Below, in pieces: positions 46,150 through 57,300 of a DNA stretch of 64,000 nt; the first letter of the stretch is position 1; each line of letters starts with the position of its first letter. The notes under the pieces were generated by a model. The model was given only the letters and a program-made list of their open reading frames with translations. It ran no database searches and was not told the DNA's origin. Origin of the DNA: Nissolia schottii (Eukaryota; Streptophyta; Magnoliopsida; Fabales; Fabaceae); the NCBI GenBank assembly GCA_003254905.1, contig QANU01066948.1:1-64000 (forward strand), given 5' to 3'. The translations under genes were made by a program, and so were the position numbers.

Positions 46150-46385
46150 GATTCATTCGAATGTCTAGGGTTTCATTCGAATGAATTCCTGCGAGTTCTT
46201 TCATTTGATTGAAATTGGGATTCAGTTGATTGAAAACCTTCCGAGTTCTTTCAGTCGAATGAACGTGGGATTCAATCGATTGAAATCCAAGGTTTTTCTT
46301 TCATTTGATTGAACAAGAATTCAATCGATTGAAAGCTCAAAATTTGCTTTCATCCGATTGAAAACTCCATTTAATCGATTGAAAG
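46150..46385. repeat. Array of 14-bp palindromes, clearest copy
   Basis: About ten repeats; TTCATTCGAATGAA near 46172 and TTCAATCGATTGAA near 46271 and 46319 are perfect 14-bp palindromes, the others have one or two changes. Spacers contain 'gagttctt' or 'aatcc' phrases. The palindromes alternate TTCG-type and TCGA-type. Confidence 0.9.
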
Positions 46386-47475
46386 CTGATTGAATAGGAC
46401 CCCAAGGCTTCAGTTCTCATTTTTCTCCAGAAGTTTACTATTCCTAGGGTTCCAATCAGTACAGTTATGCAATTCATTCATCAAAATTTCCCAAAACCCT
46501 TTACACCCTTCATTTTCCCAAAATACTACTAAATGTTTTTACAGTCCAATACACGGAATAACACATATATAGTCAAAACTTAAACCACATAGACAGTGGG
46601 CTTTAGAGTTACCCACATCCGATGGAGATTCTGACTAGATAGTTTCGATGCTCGAAATTTCCTGCTCGCTATGGCGTGCTTCAATAATTTTTCTGGGACT
46701 CCAGCAAGAAATCGAGATGTGTCGGAACGGGACCGGCGTTTGTGAAAGTGACCGAAAGCTACGTAAATTTTCTGAGGGTAACTTGGCTATTTATAGCCAC
46801 TAAGGCCCCCTTTTTTCTTTTTCTTTTCTCTTTTTATTTCCCTTTTTATTTCTTTCTTCTGTTATCTTTATTTATTATTTATTTATTTATTTTTAATATG
46901 TAAATATCTCCTGATGGAGATGGAAACCTTTCTAGGACCGGTCGTTTGGTCGCGTTTTGTCCGATTTATTCCTCCTCCGGCTGTCCTAAAAATATTCTGG
47001 ACATACCGTTGTAATCCATAAATTTTTCCCTTCGACCGGGGAGTTGCCGTTCAGGAATTTTCAACATCCTTGCCCGGCCAAGAACTACCACCGGCGATTC
47101 CTAGTATCCCAAACCTTCCCCGTTCGAGCCGAAACTCGGCCGACGGTTCCGAAAAATTTATGGGGTCCCAAAACCTAGCCGTTTATTCCTCCGTCTTCTG
47201 AGGGTTTGGAGGTTTAATCTCCCCGTCTCCTGATTTCTCTACGCCCCTCGGCCGTTTTGGTGGCGCAGCCGACGAGCTTCGCGAACCGGACGAATTCGGG
47301 CCATTACAGTACATGCCTATACATACATTCCCGCAGATAGGAACTACTTGTTGCGCGGCTTAACCGAACCTACTCCTAGTACACGGATGAGTACTACTTA
47401 TTGCGGGTACGGTACAATATCTACTAAACATGCAACCAAGGGGTCATCGACCTGGTCCTCTCCTCTGCTCCCCGC

Positions 47476-47961
47476 CTACGCATCTGTATCTTCCTTCACA
47501 GGATCCTCCTCTTCCTCAGGCTCGTCGTCGCAGGACAGGGCGATTACTGCAGTGAAGTCGCGATGCGCGTAGCGACGCGGCACGGCCGGAGTTACTCTCT
47601 TTCTCGCAGTGGTCCGACGACCACAGGGACGGGACAACGGAGTAGACGATGCTGGATCGATCTCGGGCTCAGGCCCTGGCTCCGCCTCTTGCTCTGACTC
47701 TGATGGAGGGGTCTCTTCATCATCGTTCAACTAGATGGGGTCATAACGGCTCCCTCCGGGGCAGTCATCCACCCAAATGCGACGTCTCAGTGAGGATCCG
47801 GGTCCCCTGGGTAAACGTTGAGGTGGCATGGGTGGCGGCCGTGGCTCGACGGGTACATTCGCTAGGGCAAAAGTGCAGGTCTCCGTGAGAGTGTCCGCCC
47901 AAAAGTTTCGTTGTCGAGTACGGGTGAACAACCTGACATTTCTCTGGGGAGGTGACGTCAT
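47476..47961 (-). pseudogene. RPIW-family ORF in the outer TGTAACA copy
   Basis: One frame, 162 codons, with a single TAG at 47731-47733. Blocks in order: SPPQRNVRLFTRTRQRNF, LPRGPGSSLRRRIWVDDCPG, the break, DDEETPPSESEQEAEPGPEP, GRRTTARKRVTPAVPRRY, AHRDFTAVIALSCDDEPEEE. The same block order is seen at 44613-45023 and 38912-39514 despite strong nucleotide divergence. The conserved Arg/Thr-Ala-Arg-Lys block and acidic tail suggest a nucleic-acid- or chromatin-binding role, but this is only a guess. Confidence 0.6.
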
Positions 47962-49095
47962 TCTGTCGATCTGGAGTCATACACAAGTGGGGGTAAGAAC
48001 GGATTCGTTCTTAGTGGAAACCCTACGTGGTCTCTACTGTTCATTTCTCGGGCAGAGTCCAGGCCACTCAGGGAACCTCTAAGTGTCATGCATACTAGCC
48101 CCCTACTGATTATTTTCTTTGGCCTATATCCTGAGCAGCTTTATGTAAGTTACTAGGTGATTGGCCATCTAATCTTGATGTTACTTAGGCATCGTGTTGT
48201 TTCCTTTAACTTGCTTGAGTATGGCAATATGGAATCGCTTGCTCGTATTACTTCTAACTAACATCCTAGTCATCTTGGGCGTTCCCTTGACGATACATGA
48301 TGCATAGTATCATACATAACTATAAACTTAGTTACATACATCAGAACAACATACAATCATTCATTCATATGCCTATCTAATCCATGCATGTCGGGGATCT
48401 GAAATTCTCTTATGCACCCTGTGGTTGTGTCCTTCTTAGTCCTTTCACCCCTATAACCGTGGCCTCGGCTACAACCTCTTTGCTTTCCCTATCGTGTCGA
48501 CCCGGCAGCGCTCTTGACCGGTGTGGTAGCTAGCCACGTAAAGCTCATAGGAGGAAGACATCGAACGTGATAGGTACAACCACTCCCTTTACAGGAATGG
48601 CGAGGGATCAAATCTTGGACTCGATCAGGTGTGGACACGTAGGTCAGACCTTGGACTCGACCTGGTCAGCCCTTGGACTTGACTGCGCTTTCCTTTATCC
48701 TTTTCTTAATTGGGGCCCTTTCTTTCCTTTCTTTCTTCAGGCATTGGCCTGTTCTCATCATTATAAGGCTTTGGCCTTCTTCTCAATCTCGGGCCTTGGC
48801 CTAGTGCTATTGCTATCAGGCCTCTGCCTGAGTTGGTCTTAACCAATCTAGCTTGCCGAATTGGTAAGGGGCGTGTCTGTAAGATGTGCCAAGAGAAATA
48901 GCGAAACATCTTAGTCATATAGCTATACAATTTAACTAAGGTCTTCCGGACCAACTGGGGTCGAAACCTTCCTAACTCGTCTTCGTTCCCTAGGATTCAA
49001 TTATGATCTTTTTAGACTTTACGTGATGACTTCTAGTTGTCTACGGTCGTCCTAAACCATACGACGGCCGGTTCCTCATGATGCATGCCTTCATA

Positions 49096-52082
49096 TGTAA
49101 CAACCCGACTTTTTCCCTTCACCAAGACTCTGCATAATAAATAATTCAGACTATATTAATAAGGAAAAGATGAAATAAAAATGAAATAAAATTCAAATAT
49201 TAATTTTATTCCTGTAATATTAGTTAAAAAGAATAATTTGGCGATCTCGTGACGTCCGGTGACGTTCGGATCGATATTAGGTTATTATTAGAATTTATTC
49301 ACGACTCACAGGAGTCTGTAAAAGACATTAATATGAAAATAAATTCAAGAATACCTCAACCAAGATTTAAATATTAATAAGAAAAATTAATAGGTCACAA
49401 CGGTATGTCCGAAATATTTTTAGGACTTCCGGGCATAAATAGTTAATGAGCGAACACGACCGAAACCACACATAGGAAAAATAGAAAATATGTATGCCAA
49501 GGGACTCATATTCCCCCACGGCCAGCCCTCACCACCCGAAGTCACACACACACATACACCAAAGTTCTTTCATTTTCATCTTCCCAAGTTTCCTAAACCT
49601 AAAGCCATCCAAAGCTCCACCAAAGCTTTTCCATCACCATCATCCTTTGCCTTTCATCACTTTAATTCACTCTTAAACTCATCAAGAAGATAAGCAAGTA
49701 GCAAGGTTGTAAGTTCTCTTCACTTGGTGAGAAGACACCAAGCTTCTATAGCTTAAGTTTTCATAACCATTCAAGGTTTTCACTTCTTGACAAAGAAGAC
49801 TTCAAGCAAGCAATCAAGCTTAATTTCATCCTTCCTCCATCATCAACAAGCTCTTTAGGAAGTGGGTAACTCTAGTTCCTCACCTCTTAATGGTGGATGA
49901 GTGTTTATGTGATTATGTGCATGTGTGATGATTCTTTGATTATATGATCATATATGTTAGAAATGATGCTATGGTTTAGGAAGATGATTCTGAAGGGTAT
50001 TGTGGCCTGGATTAGATAGGATTATTATGTGTGAAATATGTGTAAAACTCAAGTAGGGGTCCATGGGAAAAAGAGGAGGAAGAGGATGGAAATGATGCAT
50101 TCGGTTTTTCAGTTTCGCCAAGTGACCGCTGAGCGGCCTCTGGTGCCACTGAGCGGAATGCACGTGAACTCCAGAGCGCTGAGCGGAAGGCGGTTACCAC
50201 TGAGCGGTCTGAAGTCCACATGGATAATGATAAGTCCGAAAAGATATTTTCTTAAAGGATAAAAGTCGGTGGAGATATTTTAAAAAGTTGTTAGACCGCT
50301 GAGCGATGGGACTCTTACCGCTGAGCAATAAGATTCCTACCGCTTAGCGGACATGTTTTAAGCGCTGAGCGCGAGGGCTCAAACCGCTGAGCGGACCATA
50401 GTTTCGCTGAGCGGCCTGAGACCAGAATGTCTTATGGAACTCCTCTTGAGGCACATAATCTGATACTCAATGTTATAATTATGATTGATAACTGAAATGT
50501 ATGCAGTATATGCCGTATGTGAATATGTGAAGTATATGCCGTATGTGAATTACATGTAGAATGTGATATAATCGGTAGCATTCCATGCATTCATGATAAG
50601 CCAAGTTTAAAGGATTAGAAATAACTCTGAGATAAGTAAAGATTCTGAAATGAACCATAGGAAACAAGTATGCCATGCTGCAGGTACAGAAAAGTTAGAG
50701 ATGCTGAAATAATGCTGAAAATGCTGAAAAGGGCTAAAGGCCCAATGCTGAAAAGGGCTAAAGGCCCAATGCTGAAAAGGCTAAATGCCACATAATAAAA
50801 ATTCTGAGGCCGTGATCACGAGAGCCAATCTATGATCCCACTTTAGGAGGTCAAAGAAGCATCCTAAATGTGGAAGCCCGCCACAGGTGGTGTCGATATG
50901 GCATACCTGGAGGTGTGCGGTTACCACGCCTTTGCATTGTCGAAAGGGGGCAAGCTAAGGTGGGGGTACAATATCCGCCCACTGCCGAGGGGTCCCGAGG
51001 GGCACACGGCAGGTGGAAGCCCACCGCAGGGGTCAACAGAGGACCACTTGGATGTGCGAGGTTATTTCGTCATACTAGTGTCAAAAGAGGGCACTATTAT
51101 GGTGGGAATAACATATATTCCAAAAGCAGATTTATTCTGTTATGCATATGTTCATTTTGTTAGGCATGTATATCAAGCATGTTCATTCTGATGATTCTGT
51201 TATGTTCATTCTGATGATTCTGTTATGCACGAGTATATGTACTGTATGAGTCTGCATTCTGTGACATGTGAGTAGATGTAATGTATGATTCTGTTGTCAT
51301 GTCATTACCGTCAAGAGAACGCTCGAGACGGTTATGTATGTACACGAAATGTTAATCAGCACGAGAACGTAGTAAGCAAGAGTAGTACCCCTATCACCTA
51401 GTAATGTAGATAAAGCCGTTCAGAACTTAGGTCAAATAATAAGCAGTAGGATGTTTAGTATGTATGCACACTTAGAAATCTCTGAGTGGCCTGAATTCCG
51501 ACCTAATATGAGACGAGACTCAGGAACTAAAGTTATTTCCACTGAGAACCTACCGTTCTCACTCCCACTGCCTTATGACTTCAGGTGCTGATGATGATTC
51601 ATACTTTGAGGATGCTGATGAGCCGCCAGCTGGGCCATGAGCGGCCATGACAGAAGATGGACCTAGAGATAGCTAGATGTCAGGATTGTTGCCAAGGGCA
51701 TACTGAGTAGTATTCCAGTAGCCCTTGCATTTTGATATTGTGTATTTTGGGTTACGTATATGGTATTTTAGTTTATGTACATGTTATGTGTATCTTACTT
51801 ATTGTATATACAACTATGTGACGAATATGATGGACCACATGAATGTATAATGGATGCTTTATTGCTATACTGTGACACGCTTTGTTATATTTGTTCTTTC
51901 CAACGCATGGCTCTATTTTTAATAATTATTCGATGCAAATGAAAAGTTTAAAATTGGTCCCTATTTTCTTAAGCAACTATTTTCGAAAGATAACTATGGA
52001 CTAAGGTATTCTAACCAGGTAGAAAACAACCTAGTGAGCATTGTTTACTACGTACGGGTAAACAGTTAGCTAGGGTGTTTCA
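49096..52082 (+). mobile_element. TGTAACA-family unit, 2987 bp, complete, ORF-less
   Basis: The ends are TGTAACAACCCGACTTT and AGCTAGGGTGTTTCA (TGTTACA decayed). A perfect 5-bp TSD TCATA lies at 49091-49095 and 52083-52087. It is opposite in orientation to its host copy. Its palindrome slot (50120-50420) holds CGCTGAGCG motifs instead of TTCGAATGAA. Mini-hairpins of the type GGGCTAAAGGCCC lie at 50730-50770. In the ORF position only a short acidic remnant near 51590 remains. Confidence 0.92.
50120..50420. repeat. CGCTGAGCG motif array
   Basis: About ten copies of CCGCTGAGCGG or close variants (including CACTGAGCGG, CGCTTAGCGG, GCGCTGAGCG) in 300 bp. The 11-mer has palindromic arms CCGCT/AGCGG around a central base. 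Confidence 0.9.
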
Positions 52083-52196
52083 TCATATACCTTATACGTC
52101 TATCTATACCCATTGGATCCTCTAGAACAACTAAAATTCCAAGCTCTTCAGGACTCATTTGAATGACTTAGGGTTTCATTCGAATGAAATCCTACG

Positions 52197-53538
52197 TGTA
52201 ACATCCCAGTTTTCCTTAGCAAAGATTTTGCATAATAAACTCGTGAACGAACTCCATCAGAGGGTGGAAGCGTAAGCTGTAGGTGTCCGTCAAGCACCGG
52301 ATGTGCGGGACTATGTGGCTCAGGTGGATAAGTGCGGCGTTAGGAAGAATCTAAAAGGAATAGAAGGAGTATAGAGTACCAAGAAGCTTAAGAATAAAAG
52401 AGGATGCCCGGGAACGCTAGCCACGCTGGACACGTCAGGAAGGTAGAAGCCTGATTACCTCNNNNNNNNNNNNNNNNNNNNNNNNNNNNNNNNNNNNNNN
52501 NNNNNNNNNNNNNNNNNNNNNNNNNNNNNNNNNNNNNNNNNNNNNNNNNNNNNNNNNNNNNNNNNNNNNNNNNNNNNNNNNNNNNNNNNNNNNNNNNNNN
52601 NNNNNNNNNNNNNNNNNNNNNNNNNNNNNNNNNNNNNNNNNNNNNNNNNNNNNNNNNNNNNNNNNNNNNNNNNNNNNNNNNNNNNNNNNNNNNNNNNNNN
52701 NNNNNNNNNNNNNNNNNNNNNNNNNNNNNNNNNNNNNNNNNNNNNNNNNNNNNNNNNNNNNNNNNNNNNNNNNNNNNNNNNNNNNNNNNNNNNNNNNNNN
52801 NNNNNNNNNNNNNNNNNNNNNNNNNNNNNNNNNNNNNNNNNNNNNNNNNNNNNNNNNNNNNNNNNNNNNNNNNNNNNNNNNNNNNNNNNNNNNNNNNNNN
52901 NNNNNNNNNNNNNNNNNNNNNNNNNNNNNNNNNNNNNNNNNNNNNNNNNNNNNNNNNNNNNNNNNNNNNNNNNNNNNNNNNNNNNNNNNNNNNNNNNNNN
53001 NNNNNNNNNNNNNNNNNNNNNNNNNNNNNNNNNNNNNNNNNNNNNNNNNNNNNNNNNNNNNNNNNNNNNNNNNNNNNNNNNNNNNNNNNNNNNNNNNNNN
53101 NNNNNGAGGGACGAGGAGAGGAGCTACAGGAGATAGAACCCTTCCAAGGGAGGACAGCTGAAGATCAGACGATTAGCTAGTGGAGGACATATGTGTACTT
53201 GTATTTCTATGTGATGTTTGTGCTTGATACTTATAATACTATGTAAATATTGCTTATGAATGTATGGAGGACCATGGTTTGTTATCTTGGCGGGTACTAA
53301 TGATATCTTTATTTATCGTTACACATGTTATGTTTCCATTCAAAATGCATGTTCTAAACGCAACAAGGCTCCTAATTTACTCTATGTGACGTATAAAGAA
53401 AGTTTAAATTTGGTCCATATTTTGGGTAGCATTATTTTTAAAAGAATACATGGGACTAAGTAATCCCCACCAAAGCAGATAACAACCTAGTGAGCATTGT
53501 TTGCGACGTACGCGTGAACAGTTAGCTAGGGTGTTACA
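52197..53538 (+). mobile_element. TGTAACA-family copy containing an assembly gap
   Basis: It starts TGTAACATCCCAGTTTT and ends AGCTAGGGTGTTACA, with a perfect 5-bp TSD CTACG (52192-52196 and 53539-53543). After the first 45 bp ('gcataataaac') the sequence differs from the other copies and is GC-richer, so this copy may hold internal retrotransposon DNA rather than LTR. The 644-N gap hides most of it. Confidence 0.85.
52462..53105. other. Assembly gap (Ns)
   Basis: Run of 644 Ns inside the copy 52197-53538; true length unknown. Confidence 1.
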
Positions 53539-53544
53539 CTACGA

Positions 53545-53690
53545 GTTCTTTCATTCGACTGAAAAAGGGATTCAATCAATTGAAAACCTCCAGAATTCTT
53601 TCATTCGAATGAATTGGGGATTTAATTGATTGAAATCCTAAAATTTTCTTTCATTGGATTGAATTAGAATTCAATCGAATGAAATCTTCC
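53545..53690. repeat. Palindrome array, second half
   Basis: Continues the array begun at 52130-52190 in the outer copy. TTCATTCGAATGAA near 53598 is perfect; others are TTCAATCAATTGAA-like and TTCAATCGAATGAA. Confidence 0.85.
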
Positions 53691-53850
53691 AAAATCCCCT
53701 CTGAGGCTTCAGTTCTCACTTTTCCTCCAGAGACATTCCAAAACCCTTATTCTTAGGATTCCAATCAGTACAGCTACACGTTTGTTTTGCTAAAATTTCG
53801 AAAAACCCATTTTACAATAAAATATGCCCTTAGAAAATATAGGATCAAAC

Positions 53851-54389
53851 GTTTTGGCCCGCTTTGACCCGGTACAAATCCGAGTTTGGGGAGCCAAAAT
53901 AAGGAATCAAAGAAGTTTGGGGAGGTGGGGATGAAGGAGGCTCTCCACCCCGGGTGACATCCCTAGATCCATGATAGAAGAACACTTCCTTTTTACGTCG
54001 ACGATTGTTTCACTCTTCTCCCATCTCGAAATAACAAATTTTGAAAAACACACAGGTACTGCACGGCGTGGCATTCCCGTAATAACCGAGGAACTCGAGG
54101 GGAGGTTTCGTTAAAATTCACCCTTTTCTTCACTTTCACGCTTGCCTAACATCTAAGGCAAAAAGGCCAAAAAGGCAAAAATGAATAAATAAATAAAAAT
54201 TTGAAAATCCTTCCTCTCCTTACCTGGCAAGCACAAGAGCCACCGCCTCCTTCGTTCTCTTTTTTTCGTCACTCTCTCTACCATCGATCCTTTCTTTCTG
54301 TAGAACGAACCCGAACACCTTCGTCTCGTTTGCGTTCTTCATCTTTGGATCGATCTCGCAGTGTTGGCGCTGCGACTGTGGTTCTGGCG
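53851..54389. promoter_or_regulatory. Promoter and 5' UTR region of VAMP72-B
   Basis: Unlike the transposon DNA to its left, this stretch has a CT-rich leader (54230-54390). The coding frame stays open upstream of the VAMP72-B ATG back to an ATG at 54201, but the family starts at MGQ, so the upstream part is probably UTR. No clear TATA box was identified. Confidence 0.45.
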
Positions 54390-57300
54390 ATGGGGCAGAA
54401 ATCGTTGATCTACAGCTTCGTGGCTCGCGGCACCGTGATCCTCGCCGAATACACCGAGTTCACCGGAAATTTCACCGGCGTGGCGGCGCAATGCCTCCAG
54501 AAACTCCCTGCCTCCAACAACAGGTTCACCTACAACTGCGATGGCCACACCTTCAACTACCTCGTCGATAACGGATTCAGTAAATGCCATCCTCTCTCTC
54601 TCTCTCTCTCTCTGTGTGTGATGATCTGCATCCATTTTCTGGTTTCGCTTCGCCTCTTTCTTGTTTTTCCATACATGTTATTCGTTTCCTCTTGATCCGC
54701 GTTCCGGAAAATTGGCATAGAATAATGAAGGGAAACGCTGGTCTCTCTTTGCTATTCGATTTGCATTGCTCGATTTGATTGGGTTTACGCGCGCAATCGG
54801 TTGTTTTTGATGAAATTTTGAATGATTAGGTTGTTGGCATGTGGAAAAAGAATAAGGAAGCGATGGATTTGCCTAACTGAAAATTGGATCGTTTACGTTT
54901 CTTCGTGTTCTTGCATTGTATCTGATTTGGTGCAGCAACACGCATTGTTTGTTAAGGGAAATTCTAATGAACTGCTCTAGTTTTGAAACAACGTAAGATG
55001 GTAAGTGAAATTAGAGGAATATATTGGGGTAAAATCTTACATTGATTCAAAATTATAAGAATTATTGTGATAAAAAAAAATCAGTATTAGAGTTAATTTT
55101 ACATTATTTTAAAATTGGTGGTTGCTTAAATACTCCCTGCTGCCTAATTCATCCATTTATTATAATTTTTTACAACTAAATTCATCAAATTTGTTATCAT
55201 TTCATGTTCGGTATGATCGTAAAAAACTTTTTATTTGTCAAATTAGTGAAAGAGCCAACTTATATGAGGTTTAGAGATTTTGCGGATCATTTGAGCTTAC
55301 AATGCACCTCTCTACAAATATTGTATTGAAAAGTGTTAATTTATCACATTAGATTATATAATCTATTAATATGTCATATTAGATCATGAAATGATAATAA
55401 AATTTAATGCATTTAGTTGTAAAAATTATCAAAAATAGATAAATTAAATAGCATGGGGTATTTGAGAAATTATCTTTAAAATTATGTGGATCATTTTAAA
55501 AGATTTTGAAATGCATAAACTAAAACTAAATTAAATTGAGGGATATTTTATCCATTTTTTTAGGGAAATTAAAATTACTAATTTAATATAATTTTGACAT
55601 TTTAAAACTTACCTTTGATAGTTATTGAAGAGGTAGACTGAGGGAAACTTTTAAATCTTGCAAGGGTCTGGATAGAAATCGTTATGTTGTTCAGTAGGTG
55701 TATTATATGCTGTTATAAACGGCTAATTTCTGGTTTACTGACTTTGTTATTAACTTTGATTATATATCTTGAGTTTGCTGCTTTCTCTTGTTTATACCGT
55801 GTTTACTTTTTTCCTGCTGAAACTGAAATCACCATTGGTTGGAACTAACTTCAAAACCTGTTGACTGTCGTAGCTTACTGTGTTGTTGCGGTTGAGTCTG
55901 CTGGACGGCAGATGCCAATTGCATTCCTTGAACGGATCAAGGAGGACTTTACCAAGAGATATGCTGGAGGGAAAGCTGCAACGGCTGCTGCCCTGAGCCT
56001 CAACAGAGAGTTTGGGTATTTATGTGTGCCACAATTTTATATGGAAAATGTGAATTGCTAATTTGCTGTCATAATATCCATTATTGTGAAATATTTGCTG
56101 TTTATGATGTAGACCTAAGTTGAAGGAGCAGATGCAATATTGTGTTGATCACCCAGAGGAGATTAGCAAGCTTGCTAAAGTGAAAGCTCAGGTTTCAGAA
56201 GTCAAAGGAGTTATGATGGAAAATATTGAGAAGGTAAGGCTCTTATCATCTTATACCCTCTGATGCCAAGGAAACTATGCAAAATGATTTTATCTTCTTT
56301 GCTGTGAGTGGGTTGAAAATGTTTCATGAAGCTAAAATTTTCCTTTTAGTCTATGTTTTACTTCGGTGGGCACAGATGGAGGGGATCAAATGTAATGAAT
56401 AATCTCATTAGTTTGAATAAGTAGCTGTAAAATTTATATCCTATTTGGCAGGTTCTCGATCGTGGGGAGAAAATTGAGCTTTTGGTGGATAAAACAGAGG
56501 ATCTTCGCTCTCAGGTGTGTCGGATGCTATCATTGTATATTAAGAAATTTATGAAAAGGAAAACTTATAATTGTTAAAGATAGATATCCTCCCCACACAG
56601 GCATTTGGTTATTTGTTCTCAGCTGCCACAAGCATAGAAATAATAATCTATTTAGATATAGGCATCTACAAAATGACAGTTGTATGTTACTGTTCATCTA
56701 TATTCACCAAGCTGAGTGCACTTAAAGCATAATAGATATGATCTTGGACACATACACATTCGTTGATCATTTTATTTCAGACCAAAATCTCACCTCTTCT
56801 TTTCTAAATTAGTTTATAGTCATGGATAGTTTTGTGATTTTAACTTATTCACATTAATTACTATTTTAATTTTTTTTCTCTTACCTCAAAAATAATTCTT
56901 TATCTTCTATTTCTCTCCCCTTCACTACTTCCATCCCCTCACCCTCCTCTACACCTCCACCTCTTACCATTCCTCCATTGCCCATGATAGTGTCTGCTGC
57001 TGCTTACTTTCCTAGATGATGACATGTACAGGGAGCATTACTCACTTACCTATCATCATTAAACAAACTATGTCTAGTGCATCATTTAGTGGCTCAAACG
57101 GATCATAAACGAATTTATTCTTCCTTATAAGATGCAATGGGGTGGAAGAGCAATTGTAACTTCAACAAGTCGCACAGTGTAGTGGTTGTGTACTCAAGTT
57201 ACGGGATTTCCTTCATTTTTTTTTTTCCTTTTTCATTTTTATGCCAAGCTATGCAATTTATATTATGATTGCAGACTGACTGGATAGAGAGCACTTGTCT

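Larger units (their letters stand above)
44073..47308 (-). mobile_element. TGTAACA-family unit, 3236 bp, complete
   Basis: Plus-strand ends are TGAAACACCCTAGC and GGGCCATTACA, with a perfect 5-bp TSD GTACA (44068-44072 and 47309-47313). It is the least rearranged copy with an ORF. Order: terminal block, ORF 45023-44613 (minus), 'ctgagcagctttat' block (near 45187), mini-hairpins (45725-45800), 14-bp palindrome array (46150-46385), 'ccacatagacagtgggc' block (near 46586), a TATA-like 'ggctatttatagcc' (near 46786, minus), terminal block. Confidence 0.92.
43880..53850 (-). mobile_element. Outer TGTAACA-family copy in four pieces
   Basis: The pieces are 43880-44072, 47309-49095, 52083-52196 and 53539-53850. 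They are separated by three nested copies, each with its own perfect TSD (GTACA, TCATA, CTACG), so continuity is certain across each junction. It carries an ORF (47961-47476), mini-hairpins (about 48735-48835), and a palindrome array that is itself cut by the last nested copy (52130-52196 and 53539-53690). Both termini are missing. Confidence 0.82.

Noticed and set aside
46150-46385. CRISPR-like array
   Set aside because: Repeats are short palindromes with degenerate spacing in a plant retroelement; there are no cas genes, and repeats are not constant.
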